17,816 nt of DNA from Sphingobacterium sp. UBA1575. GTDB taxonomy: Bacteria; Bacteroidota; Bacteroidia; Sphingobacteriales; Sphingobacteriaceae. The DNA is taken from the NCBI GenBank assembly GCA_002322865.1, contig DCOH01000002.1, forward strand, positions 130,894 through 148,709. Reading direction: 5' to 3'. This document shows, one piece after another, positions 1 through 6,253 of this stretch. A program made the translations under genes and the position numbers. The notes beneath the pieces are model-generated. The model was not told where the DNA came from. It was given only the letters and a program-made list of their open reading frames with translations, and did no database searches. The stretch's first letter is position 1; every line of letters starts with the position of its first letter.

Positions 1-171
1 CAATAATTCTCGGTGAGCAAAGCCTTGCTTCTGCTTGATCTGTTCCCCAAACCCGGCTATATCGGGTTTATTGCCATAAAAGGGCGCCAATTTTTCATTG
101 TTCCCTAAATAGGCCAATAGGGTTTTTGAAAAACTATTGGTGTCACTGTAGTCTATATAAGTGGCCTTCAT
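1..171 (-). CDS. bshC: Bacillithiol biosynthesis cysteine-adding enzyme BshC, N-terminal 57 residues (truncated by window edge)
   Basis: The reverse strand from the ATG at 171 reads an uninterrupted 57 codons to the window edge, beginning MKATYIDYSDTNSF and containing NEKLAPFYGNKPDIAGF. This opening (MK..YI.Y..T.SFS, then a LAPFY-type segment and an acidic/aromatic stretch) is what I know from Bacteroidota BshC. By family knowledge BshC performs the last step of bacillithiol synthesis, adding cysteine to glucosamine-malate in the cytoplasm. The family is about 530 residues, so roughly nine tenths lies outside the window. The start is favoured by the A/G-rich stretch AAGACAAGGATAAG just upstream. 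It follows the rimO terminator in the same direction, so it probably has its own promoter between 172 and 233, but I saw no perfect promoter box there. The identification rests on a short N-terminus. Confidence 0.72.
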   Translation of the reverse strand, partial: MKATYIDYSDTNSFSKTLLAYLGNNEKLAPFYGNKPDIAGFGEQIKQKQGFAHRELL

Positions 172-221
172 CTTATCCTTGTCTTATTTATTGAGAATAG
201 GTAATCTTTTTCCAAAATACG

Positions 222-251
222 AAAAATAAAAAAAAGGCAGTTACCTGCCTT
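222..251 (-). terminator. Rho-independent terminator after rimO
   Basis: A perfect 7-bp stem (AAGGCAG / CTGCCTT) with a 4-nt loop lies at 234-251, and read on the minus strand it runs into a T-rich tract (positions 222-233). It begins 12 bases after the rimO stop codon and would separate rimO from bshC. Confidence 0.85.
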
Positions 252-263
252 CAATTCTTTCAG

Positions 264-1598
264 TTATCTGACAATCGTTCCGTAGAGGTCGAAGTCCTCC
301 GCCCGATCCACCTTCACTTGTACAAAATCGCCTATTCGAGCATAATTTGTTTTTGCATCCAATACCACTTCGTTATCCACCTCCGGAGAATCGTATTCGG
401 TCCGGCCGATAAAGAAATCACCATCTACACGATCCACCAGCACCTTAAATTCTTTGCCGACTTTGGTCTGGTTGATATCGTAGGAAATTTCCTGTTGCAC
501 TTCCATGATCTGGTCCACACGCTCTTGTTTTACCTCCTCAGGAACATCGTCTTCCAAGGAATAAGCATGGGTTTTTTCTTCGTGGGAATAGGTAAAACAT
601 CCCAAACGATCGAAACGGGTATCTTCTACCCATTCCAACATTTCTTGAAAGTCCTCTTCTGTTTCACCTGGATAACCACAGATCAATGTAGTTCTCAATG
701 CAATATCAGGCACTTTATCCCTGATCTTGTTCACCAAGTCGATCTGTTTTTGCTTATTGGTACCACGGCGCATAGAGCTCAACATATGATCGGAGATATG
801 CTGTAAAGGCATATCCAGGTAGTTACAGATGTTGGAGCGCTCGTTCATCGCATCCAGAATATCCATTGGGAATCCGGAAGGATAGGCGTATTGCAGGCGA
901 ATCCATTCTATTCCATCTACATCGGATAAATGACGCATCAGGTCCGAAAGATTACGCTTGCCATAAATATCCAACCCATAATAGGTAAGATCCTGTGCAA
1001 TCAGGATCAATTCCTTGGTGCCATTGGAGGCTAAAAATTTAGCTTCCTTCACCAGATCATCGATGGATTTGGACACATGCTTTCCGCGCATCAAAGGAAT
1101 GGCACAGAAAGAACAAGGTCTGTTACAGCCTTCTGCGATCTTGAAATAAGAATAGTGGGAAGGCGTGGTCAATAATCTTTCTCCCAATAATTCGTGGCGA
1201 TAATCTGCCCCGATACTGGACAATAATTCCGGAAGGTCATTGGTGCCGAAAAAGGCATCCACGTTTGGAATCTCCGATTGCAGCTCTGGTTTATAGCGCT
1301 CGGATAGACATCCCGTCACAATCACCTTGTTCACTTTGCCCTGTTCTTTCAGGTCAGAGAATTGTAGGATCGTATCGATGGATTCCTGTTTGGCATTATC
1401 GATAAACCCACAGGTATTGATCACCACGATATCCGAAGATTGGATGTTGCTGGCCTCGTGAACTACCTCTAATTGGTTGCCCTTCAATTGACCCATCAAT
1501 ACTTCGCTATCGTGTATATTCTTGGAACAGCCCAAAGTAACCACATTGACGCGTGGTTTTTGGATCGCTGAACCGATTTGTGCTTTCTTTGTTTTCAT
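264..1598 (-). CDS. rimO: Ribosomal protein uS12 (S12) methylthiotransferase RimO
   Basis: A 444-residue radical-SAM methylthiotransferase that by family knowledge attaches a methylthio group to a conserved aspartate of ribosomal protein uS12. Three domains are visible. An N-terminal UPF0004 domain has its three cluster cysteines at about residues 24 (TLGCSKN), 63 (NTCGF) and 97 (TGCLSER). A radical-SAM core has the CxxxCxxC motif in GCNRPCSFC (about 158-165). A C-terminal TRAM-like domain (about 375-444) ends in DFDLYGTIVR. The TLGCSKN opening and the overall length favour RimO over MiaB. It is the last gene of the rpmB-rpmG-DUF4295-ftsY-rimO run, 36 bases after ftsY, and is followed by a terminator. 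Placing a ribosome-modification enzyme beside ribosomal protein genes fits its role. All key cysteines are present. Confidence 0.95.
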   Translation of the reverse strand: MKTKKAQIGSAIQKPRVNVVTLGCSKNIHDSEVLMGQLKGNQLEVVHEASNIQSSDIVVINTCGFIDNAKQESIDTILQFSDLKEQGKVNKVIVTGCLSERYKPELQSEIPNVDAFFGTNDLPELLSSIGADYRHELLGERLLTTPSHYSYFKIAEGCNRPCSFCAIPLMRGKHVSKSIDDLVKEAKFLASNGTKELILIAQDLTYYGLDIYGKRNLSDLMRHLSDVDGIEWIRLQYAYPSGFPMDILDAMNERSNICNYLDMPLQHISDHMLSSMRRGTNKQKQIDLVNKIRDKVPDIALRTTLICGYPGETEEDFQEMLEWVEDTRFDRLGCFTYSHEEKTHAYSLEDDVPEEVKQERVDQIMEVQQEISYDINQTKVGKEFKVLVDRVDGDFFIGRTEYDSPEVDNEVVLDAKTNYARIGDFVQVKVDRAEDFDLYGTIVR

Positions 1599-1634
1599 AT
1601 GAATGTTGTAGCCTATTGAATAGAGAATCTACCC

Positions 1635-2597
1635 CTATTTGAATAGAGAGTCTACAAAGTCTTTTTTGTTAAATAACTGTAAATCACCGATCTTCTCCCC
1701 TACTCCAATATATTTTACAGGTATTTTGAATTGGTCTGAAATTCCGATGACCACCCCACCTTTAGCTGTTCCATCTAATTTGGTCAATGCCAGGGCATTC
1801 ACATCGGTGGCTTGGGTAAACTGGGTTGCCTGTTCGATCGCGTTTTGGCCGGTCGAGGCATCCAATACCAACAAGATCTCATGCGGAGCATCCGGAATCA
1901 CCTTCTGCATCACATTCTTGATCTTTGTCAGCTCGTTCATCAAACCTACTTTATTGTGCAAACGTCCTGCCGTATCGATAATCGCTACATCATCGCCATT
2001 ACTTACCGCCGATTTAACGGTGTCATAAGCAACGGATGCCGGATCGGAGCCCATCGGTTGAGCAACAACACGAACACCCACACGTTCGCCCCAAAGCTGG
2101 ATCTGATCAACTGCCGCCGCTCTAAAGGTATCGGCAGCACCGAGTACCACTTTGTTTCCTGCTTCTTTCAGTTGGTGGGCCAATTTACCAATGGTCGTTG
2201 TTTTTCCAACGCCATTCACCCCCACCACCATGATCACATAGGGTTTCTGATTTCCATACTCGAAGGTTTCGAAATCATTGCTGTTGTTCTCAGCCAATAA
2301 TCCTTGGATCTCATCCTTCAATAATCGGTTAAGATCATCTGTAGATACATATTTATCTTCCGCTACCCTTTTTTGGATACGGTCCACAATCTTCAATGTG
2401 GTGGTAACACCGACATCAGAAGTCACCAATACTTCCTCCAGGTTATCCAACACATCATCATCAATGGTCGACTTCCCTACTACGGCTCTTGTGATCTTGG
2501 AAAAGAACCCCTCTTTGGTTTTCTCCAAGCCCTTATCCAAGGCCTCTTGGGCCTCTACGGTCTCCTGTTTCTTCTTGAAAAAATCAAATAATCCCAT
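1635..2597 (-). CDS. ftsY: Signal recognition particle receptor FtsY (SRP GTPase)
   Basis: A 320-residue SRP-family GTPase that receives ribosome-SRP complexes at the inner membrane and hands nascent membrane proteins to SecYEG. The order is a short basic N-terminus (MGLFDFFKKK) in place of the long acidic A domain of E. coli, an N domain of helices (about 25-100), and a G domain with P-loop GVNGVGKTTT (126-135), DTFRAAAVDQ (156-165), DTAGR (208-212) and TKLDGTAKGG (272-281). The closing GVGEKIGDLQLF is typical of FtsY rather than Ffh, and no M domain is present. It sits between the small ribosomal protein genes and rimO. A terminator-like hairpin and a candidate promoter in the 143-bp gap upstream suggest that it can be transcribed separately from the ribosomal genes. 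Confidence 0.97.
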   Translation of the reverse strand: MGLFDFFKKKQETVEAQEALDKGLEKTKEGFFSKITRAVVGKSTIDDDVLDNLEEVLVTSDVGVTTTLKIVDRIQKRVAEDKYVSTDDLNRLLKDEIQGLLAENNSNDFETFEYGNQKPYVIMVVGVNGVGKTTTIGKLAHQLKEAGNKVVLGAADTFRAAAVDQIQLWGERVGVRVVAQPMGSDPASVAYDTVKSAVSNGDDVAIIDTAGRLHNKVGLMNELTKIKNVMQKVIPDAPHEILLVLDASTGQNAIEQATQFTQATDVNALALTKLDGTAKGGVVIGISDQFKIPVKYIGVGEKIGDLQLFNKKDFVDSLFK

Positions 2598-2633
2598 GAT
2601 GTTAATGTGTTATAATACCGGATGATGTTGAAC

Positions 2634-2641
2634 CAAATATA
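2634..2641 (-). promoter_or_regulatory. Candidate -7 box of an internal promoter for ftsY-rimO
   Basis: The minus strand reads TATATTTG, a perfect match to the Bacteroidota -7 consensus TAnnTTTG, 36 bases before the ftsY ATG. No TTG is found 17-23 bases upstream; the nearest resemblance is a T-run. It lies immediately downstream of the hairpin at 2659-2690, the expected arrangement if transcription stops and restarts here. Consensus knowledge plus inference. Confidence 0.4.
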
Positions 2642-2658
2642 CTGAAATACGAGATACT

Positions 2659-2690
2659 AAAAAAGCCCTTTTGGATATACCAAAACGGCT
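2659..2690 (-). terminator. Terminator or attenuator between DUF4295/bL38 and ftsY
   Basis: On the minus strand AGCC-G-TTTTGG, loop TATAT, CCAAAA-G-GGCT forms a 10-bp stem interrupted by one G-G mismatch, followed directly by six T residues. It lies about 50 bases past the stop codon of the DUF4295 gene. The mismatch may make it a partial terminator that lowers ftsY-rimO transcription relative to the ribosomal genes. Confidence 0.65.
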
Positions 2691-2740
2691 ATGAATAAGA
2701 TTTTTAAAGAAAAACTTTAAAAAAAGGAATATCGATCTGC

Positions 2741-2902
2741 TTATTTTGTAGCTGCAGCAACAACCTCTTTTACTTTGTCGTTGTGTACCATACTTTCTTT
2801 GAAAGTATAAGCGCCAGTTTTTGCAGATTTAGTAGTGATAACTACTTTAGTGTATTCCTTACCACCACCTTTTTGTAATGATGCAACCGCTTTCTTTGCC
2901 AT
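2741..2902 (-). CDS. DUF4295 protein, small basic ribosome-associated protein (probably bL38)
   Basis: A 53-residue, strongly basic reading frame beginning MAKKAVASLQKGGGKEYTKV and ending KEVVAAATK. I recognise it as the DUF4295 family, found in Bacteroidota directly behind rpmB and rpmG. From memory, the cryo-EM structure of the Flavobacterium johnsoniae ribosome revealed an extra large-subunit protein named bL38. I believe this family is that protein, but could not check. The sequence alone supports a small RNA-binding ribosomal protein: nine or more lysines, glycine-rich basic N-terminus, no membrane segment. The ATG is the only sensible start. It lies 42 bases behind rpmG, with a perfect palindrome in the gap, and 143 bases ahead of ftsY. 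Confidence 0.85.
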   Translation of the reverse strand: MAKKAVASLQKGGGKEYTKVVITTKSAKTGAYTFKESMVHNDKVKEVVAAATK

Positions 2903-2920
2903 GGTATTATATTTTTATCA

Positions 2921-2936
2921 GGATAGCGCGCTATCC
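2921..2936 (-). repeat. Perfect palindrome / hairpin in the rpmG-DUF4295 intercistronic gap
   Basis: GGATAGCGCGCTATCC is a perfect 16-base palindrome that can fold as a 6-bp stem with a CGCG loop in the mRNA. It starts 8 bases after the rpmG stop and ends about 18 bases before the next ATG. No T-run follows, so it is not a normal terminator. It may protect 3' ends, mark a processing site or bind a protein (inference). Confidence 0.6.
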
Positions 2937-2944
2937 AAAGTTAA

Positions 2945-3127
2945 TTACTTAATTTCTTTATGAACAGTTACTTTTCTCAATACTGGGTTGAATTTTTTCA
3001 ATTCCAAACGCTCAGTTGTGTTCTTTTTGTTCTTCGTGGTAATATAACGAGACATTCCCGGAAGACCACTTTCTTTGTGTTCAGTACACTCAAGGATAAC
3101 TTGTACTCTATTTCCTTTTTTTGCCAT
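2945..3127 (-). CDS. rpmG: 50S ribosomal protein bL33 (zinc-independent form)
   Basis: Sixty residues beginning MAKKGNRVQVILECTEHK and ending NPVLRKVTVHKEIK, the standard bL33 signature with the YITTKNKKNTTERLELKKFNP core. It is a large-subunit protein near the E site. Only one cysteine (residue 14) remains, so the paired CxxC motifs of zinc-binding bL33 are absent and this is the C-minus form. It follows rpmB by 74 bases and precedes the DUF4295 gene, the usual Bacteroidota arrangement. Length and start are normal. Confidence 0.97.
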   Translation of the reverse strand: MAKKGNRVQVILECTEHKESGLPGMSRYITTKNKKNTTERLELKKFNPVLRKVTVHKEIK

Positions 3128-3176
3128 TGTCTTACTTATTTATACCCTCACGGGTGAATTTCATGATTCTTATTAT

Positions 3177-3189
3177 TGTTGATACAACA
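3177..3189 (-). repeat. Short hairpin in the rpmB-rpmG intercistronic gap
   Basis: TGTTG-ATA-CAACA is a 5-bp inverted repeat between rpmB and rpmG; a second small one, ACCC-TCAC-GGGT, lies at about 3144-3155. Neither has a T-run. They may fold in the mRNA, but stems this short can occur by chance. Confidence 0.3.
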
Positions 3190-3201
3190 GGCGTCTATCT
3201 A

Positions 3202-3435
3202 TTAAATATGACCTTTTTTGATGAATTTATCGATCGCTGCTGTAATACCGTTCTTATTGATAGTTTTGATTGCTGATGTAGACACCTTCAATGTAATCCA
3301 ACGGTCTTCTTCAGGAATGTAAAAACGTTTAGTCTGTAAATTAGGATAGAATTTACGTTTAGTTTTAACGTTCGAGTGAGATACGTTATTTCCTTTTAAT
3401 GCCGTCTTGCCTGTTAAATCACAAATTCTTGACAT
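3202..3435 (-). CDS. rpmB: 50S ribosomal protein bL28
   Basis: Seventy-seven residues opening MSRICDLTGKTALKGNNVSHSNVKTKR, the conserved bL28 N-terminus, followed by RFYIPEEDRWITLKVSTSAIKTINKNG. By family knowledge it is a large-subunit protein. It is the first gene of the operon leading into rpmG, the DUF4295/bL38 gene and, past a hairpin, ftsY and rimO. A good Bacteroidota promoter lies upstream, leaving a leader of about 50 bases. The single cysteine at residue 5 is not a full zinc motif. Confidence 0.97.
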   Translation of the reverse strand: MSRICDLTGKTALKGNNVSHSNVKTKRKFYPNLQTKRFYIPEEDRWITLKVSTSAIKTINKNGITAAIDKFIKKGHI

Positions 3436-3492
3436 GATATTCGATTTTTTATTGTTGTTCTTATTTGTAAACGTCTCTTAGAAACGAGTGTG

Positions 3493-3523
3493 CAAATATC
3501 TATATTTCTTTTGGGAAATACAA
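3493..3523 (-). promoter_or_regulatory. Promoter of the rpmB ribosomal operon
   Basis: On the minus strand TTG (3523-3521), then 20 bases, then GATATTTG (3500-3493). This matches the Bacteroidota pattern TTG-N17-23-TAnnTTTG with one mismatch in the -7 box. The predicted start of transcription is near 3487, giving a leader of about 50 nt before rpmB. Confidence 0.6.
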
Positions 3524-3639
3524 TAGAAATTTAGGAAATATTTTAAAAATATCTGTGGAGTCTGTAGAAGTCAACAAAAATACTGTATTTTGCATAAGCA
3601 TTAATAGCTATTGCCAACAATAGTTTTCAACAATTCACA

Positions 3640-3882
3640 ATGAATAAATATCTAGTTAAAGGTTTATCACTCGCAATTACCGGGATAATCGCCGTTTACA
3701 TCAGCTACGACCTGATGGAAGCCGAAAATCATTGGTATAAGATACTCATGACCGCAGGAGTGATCTTGTTTGGATATGGATTTGTTCTTTTGGTGTACCG
3801 CATATTTCGTAAGATCGACCGCAACACCCTGATCGATGATCGGAATAAAAAACAGGAAGAACAGAATCAAGAGAAGGAATAG
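3640..3882 (+). CDS. Small two-helix membrane protein of unknown function
   Basis: Eighty residues. I do not recognise the family. Two hydrophobic segments are visible: about 8-24 (SLAITGIIAVYISYDL) and about 34-56 (ILMTAGVILFGYGFVLLVYRIF). A basic/acidic hydrophilic tail follows, ending in a charged Q/E/K run (KKQEEQNQEKE) that is presumably cytosolic. The ATG at 3640 follows an A-rich stretch as in other genes here. The stop codon lies only 5 bases before the recO ATG, so the two are almost certainly cotranscribed. It begins about 200 bases from rpmB in the divergent direction. I found no convincing -33/-7 pair upstream; TACTGTATTTTG at about 3580 is a weak match. Confidence 0.75.
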   Translation: MNKYLVKGLSLAITGIIAVYISYDLMEAENHWYKILMTAGVILFGYGFVLLVYRIFRKIDRNTLIDDRNKKQEEQNQEKE

Positions 3883-3887
3883 GGGAT

Positions 3888-4604
3888 ATGCTGATCCAAA
3901 CCAAGGGTATTCCATTAAAGATCACCAATTATTCGGAGAGCTCTGTCGTTGCACAGATTTATACAGAAGCCCTCGGTCTGCAATCGTATTTAATAAATGG
4001 GGCCCGCAAGCCTAAGGCCAAGATTCCTACGAATATGCTACAACCCCTGCATTTGTTGGAGTTGGTGGTCTATAATAAAGAGGGTGGGAGCCTGCAGCGG
4101 ATAAAGGAAGCGCATCAGGTGCCTACCTTACGATCCATTCCTTTGGATATCGTAAAAAGTTCCCTGGCCATGTTCCTCAATGAAGTGCTTTATAAAGTAT
4201 TGCGCCATCAGCATTCTGACCCCCAATTATTTCATTTTCTGGAAAACGCTATTATTTGGTTAGATGAGAGCGGGGAGGGTCTTGCCAACTTCCATTTGGT
4301 ATTCCTTTTAAAGCTGAGCCATTACCTCGGCTTTCGGCCAGCCATCAGTAACAAACCGTATTTTGATCTACGAGAAGGAGTATTTACCTCGGTTTTACCT
4401 GGGCATGTACAGGTCATCCAGGAGCCTTACAGCCAGACCCTAAGGGATTTACTGCAAACAAATTTTAACGATTGTAACAAAATAAAACTAAATAAAGAGG
4501 ATCGATCGTATTTATTACAGAAAATAATCGATTATTATCGTTTGCACACAGAGAATTTTGGCGAATTGAACGCATTATACATTTTGGAGGAAATCTTTAG
4601 TTGA
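3888..4604 (+). CDS. recO: DNA repair protein RecO
   Basis: A 238-residue RecO, the recombination mediator that with RecR loads RecA on SSB-coated single-stranded DNA and anneals complementary strands. The N-terminal OB-fold part starts MLIQTKGIPLKITNYSESS and contains GARKPKAKIPTNMLQPLHLLELVVY (about 39-63). The helical C-terminal part includes FHFLENAIIWLD and HLVFLLKLSHYLGFRP, both typical of Bacteroidota RecO. The four-cysteine zinc motif seen in some RecO proteins is absent (one cysteine only). Length is normal. It sits 5 bases behind the small membrane-protein gene and converges on the cold-shock gene. Confidence 0.93.
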   Translation: MLIQTKGIPLKITNYSESSVVAQIYTEALGLQSYLINGARKPKAKIPTNMLQPLHLLELVVYNKEGGSLQRIKEAHQVPTLRSIPLDIVKSSLAMFLNEVLYKVLRHQHSDPQLFHFLENAIIWLDESGEGLANFHLVFLLKLSHYLGFRPAISNKPYFDLREGVFTSVLPGHVQVIQEPYSQTLRDLLQTNFNDCNKIKLNKEDRSYLLQKIIDYYRLHTENFGELNALYILEEIFS

Positions 4605-4616
4605 GGCTCGATAGCC

Positions 4617-4657
4617 TAAAAATGAAAAAGCCCATTGATGATGAACCAATGAGCTTT
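4617..4657 (-). terminator. Terminator of the cold-shock gene
   Basis: In the minus-strand RNA, AAAGCTCATTG and CAATGGGCTTT pair in an 11-bp stem with one G-U wobble around a 9-nt loop, followed by TTTTCATTTTTAGG. Read from the plus strand the stem contains a C-A mismatch and lacks a T-run, so it serves the cold-shock gene and not recO. Confidence 0.75.
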
Positions 4658-4686
4658 GCCACAATAAATATATTTGAATCTATTCC

Positions 4687-4878
4687 TTAGATAAGTTTTA
4701 CATTTACCGCGTTAAGACCTTTACGGCCTTGTTCCACTTCGTAAGACACATGATCCTTTTCACGAACCTTGTCTACTAATCCTGAAACGTGAACAAAGAT
4801 TTCACCTTCGCCAGAATTTGGAATGATGAAACCGAAACCTTTGGCTTCATTAAAGAATTTTACTACTCCTTCTTGCAT
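4687..4878 (-). CDS. Cold-shock domain protein (CspA family)
   Basis: Sixty-three residues forming one cold-shock domain. MQEGVVKFFNEAKGFGFI contains RNP-1 (KGFGFI, residues 13-18), and IFVHVSGL contains RNP-2 (about 27-34). By family knowledge it binds single-stranded RNA/DNA and acts as an RNA chaperone in the cytoplasm. It is a single-gene unit with its own terminator, facing recO and divergent from the SIMPL gene. The 146-bp A/T-rich region upstream could contain a long 5' leader as known for csp genes, but I could not define a promoter with both boxes; TATCTTTA about 25 bases before the ATG is a near match to the -7 box. Confidence 0.95.
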   Translation of the reverse strand: MQEGVVKFFNEAKGFGFIIPNSGEGEIFVHVSGLVDKVREKDHVSYEVEQGRKGLNAVNVKLI

Positions 4879-5024
4879 GTTATTAATTATTGTTTTTTTT
4901 AAAGATATTATATTTTTTCTAAAAATGAATTAATTTTTTCCCCTTTCCTTTTAAACAATCTAAATTTTTATCTGTCTATTTTGGAAAGGTTTTTGTCAAT
5001 CACCTTAAAGAAACAAAAAATAAT

Positions 5025-5741
5025 ATGAAAAAAATATTAACACTCCTTGTTTTATTAACCGCAGTTGTTAGTACACAAGCACAAAATTCACTTATGGAAA
5101 ATAGCAGAAGAGTTTCAACTCGTGGTTATGCGGAAAAAGAAGTAACCCCGGATATCATTTACTTATCCATCTCATTGAAAGAATATTATCAGGATGGCAA
5201 CAGCAAAAAGAAGGTTAGTGTTGAGACATTGGAAAAACAACTTTTTGATGCGGCCATGAAAAATGGGGTTAAGAAGGATGATTTTACGATCCAGAACATC
5301 TATAGCTATAATGCAGAGACCAAAAAGAAGAACAATGAGCTTTTGCAATCTAGACAGTACCGCATTAAGGTAACTAATTTGAACAATCTGAACACCATGA
5401 TGGACGAAGTTGATCCTAAAGGACTGCAGAGCACATCGATTTCAGGTTATGATCATTCGCAAAAAAGACAGATTGAAAAGGAACTGAAAACCGCAGCGGT
5501 TAAGGATGCCCGTACGAATGCTGAAATATTAGCGAATGCTGATGGTGGTTCGGTAGGGAAGGCCTTAATGATCAATGATAATAGCAATGTGAACTGGAAC
5601 GAGATCATGCCGCAACCAAGAATGTACAGCATGGCCAAAACTGCCAATGCAGAGATGGATGCTGCAGGTGAGGGATTAGACCTGAACATTCGTCCTATAA
5701 AATTGACCTGCAACATTGATGCAGTTTTCGAGTTAAAATAA
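5025..5741 (+). CDS. Secreted SIMPL (DUF541) domain protein
   Basis: A 238-residue exported protein. A classical signal peptide is visible (MKKILTLLVLLTAVVSTQAQ, cleavage near residue 19-20). The rest matches the SIMPL/DUF541 family (BP26/Omp28-like): an opening VSTRGYAEKEVTPDIIYLSISLKEY, a middle segment NGVKKDDFTIQNIYSY, and the end IRPIKLTCNIDAVFELK. Members are periplasmic or cell-surface and have no well-defined biochemical role; some assemble into ring-like oligomers. There is no lipobox cysteine. It is the first gene of a tight row, and only one base separates its stop from the DUF4112 gene. The start follows an A-rich run, as usual in this genome. Confidence 0.85.
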   Translation: MKKILTLLVLLTAVVSTQAQNSLMENSRRVSTRGYAEKEVTPDIIYLSISLKEYYQDGNSKKKVSVETLEKQLFDAAMKNGVKKDDFTIQNIYSYNAETKKKNNELLQSRQYRIKVTNLNNLNTMMDEVDPKGLQSTSISGYDHSQKRQIEKELKTAAVKDARTNAEILANADGGSVGKALMINDNSNVNWNEIMPQPRMYSMAKTANAEMDAAGEGLDLNIRPIKLTCNIDAVFELK

Positions 5742-5742
5742 T

Positions 5743-6222
5743 ATGGAAAATCGCTACGTAAGTAAGCAAGAGAGAATATCCCAGGATTTCCAATGGGTGG
5801 AACGGCTATCTATTTTAATGGATAGTCGTTTCCGTGTTGGAAACTTCAAGTTTGGCCTAGACCCCATTCTTAATTTTATCCCATTTGCTGGACAGGCGGC
5901 CACATTGATCATTTCCCTGGTGCTCGTAACGGTCATGTACCGAAACGGGGCAAGTGGAAAACTGACCATAAAAATGTTGCTAAATGTGACCTATGATGCC
6001 ATTTTGGGATCCATTCCCTTATTTGGAAACATCTTCGATTTTTTCAATAAGGCGAATGAAAAGAACATCAAACTACTGCGGGAACATTATTATGAAAACA
6101 AGCACCAAGGATCTGGTGTCGGCATTTTATTTACCATAGGCATCATCCTATTTGCTTTCGTGTTGGTATTCCTGTTCTTGATGTATGCGCTGACCGTTTG
6201 GTTAATTAGTTTGATTTTTTAG
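5743..6222 (+). CDS. DUF4112 membrane protein
   Basis: A 159-residue integral membrane protein that I recognise as DUF4112 from the segments RFRVGNFKFGLDPILNFIP and YDAILGSIPLFGNIFDFFNKANEKN. The first is an amphipathic G/P-containing pair of motifs before helix one. Hydrophobic stretches lie at about 45-67, 78-100 and 126-159. Function is unknown; the repeated FGLDP/IPLFG-type motifs suggest a small channel-like or scaffold membrane protein, which is only a guess. The ATG comes one base after the stop of the SIMPL gene, so the two are translated from one mRNA. Confidence 0.83.
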   Translation: MENRYVSKQERISQDFQWVERLSILMDSRFRVGNFKFGLDPILNFIPFAGQAATLIISLVLVTVMYRNGASGKLTIKMLLNVTYDAILGSIPLFGNIFDFFNKANEKNIKLLREHYYENKHQGSGVGILFTIGIILFAFVLVFLFLMYALTVWLISLIF

Positions 6223-6241
6223 TTATCTGGCCAATTAGCAT

Positions 6242-6249
6242 TAACTTTG
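6242..6249 (+). promoter_or_regulatory. Perfect -7 box four bases before the DUF4359 start codon
   Basis: TAACTTTG matches the Bacteroidota -7 consensus TAnnTTTG exactly and ends four bases before the ATG at 6254. No TTG lies at the proper distance; the closest is 28 bases upstream. If active, transcription would start at or near the ATG, giving a leaderless or nearly leaderless mRNA for the DUF4359-truC pair. Confidence 0.3.
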
Positions 6250-6253
6250 CCCC

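Noticed and set aside
318..806. A 162-codon open frame on the plus strand inside rimO
   Set aside because: It lies antisense within a well-conserved gene, with low-complexity residue use and no recognisable domain; it is a shadow.
1812..2300. A 162-codon open frame on the plus strand inside ftsY
   Set aside because: Antisense to the conserved GTPase core; no start signal or family likeness.
3436..3639. Possible promoter for the small membrane protein and recO in the rpmB-divergent region
   Set aside because: TACTGTATTTTG (about 3580) misses the -7 consensus by one base and lacks a TTG at the right distance; too weak to list.
4604..4617. Small hairpin AGGCT-CGAT-AGCCT just after recO as a recO terminator
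   Set aside because: The stem has only 5 bp and is followed by A residues, not T, on the plus strand.
4879..5024. Cold-shock leader as a thermosensor-like element
   Set aside because: The region is almost pure A/T with no definable stem-loop or cold-box that I could support from reading; noted only as a possible long leader.
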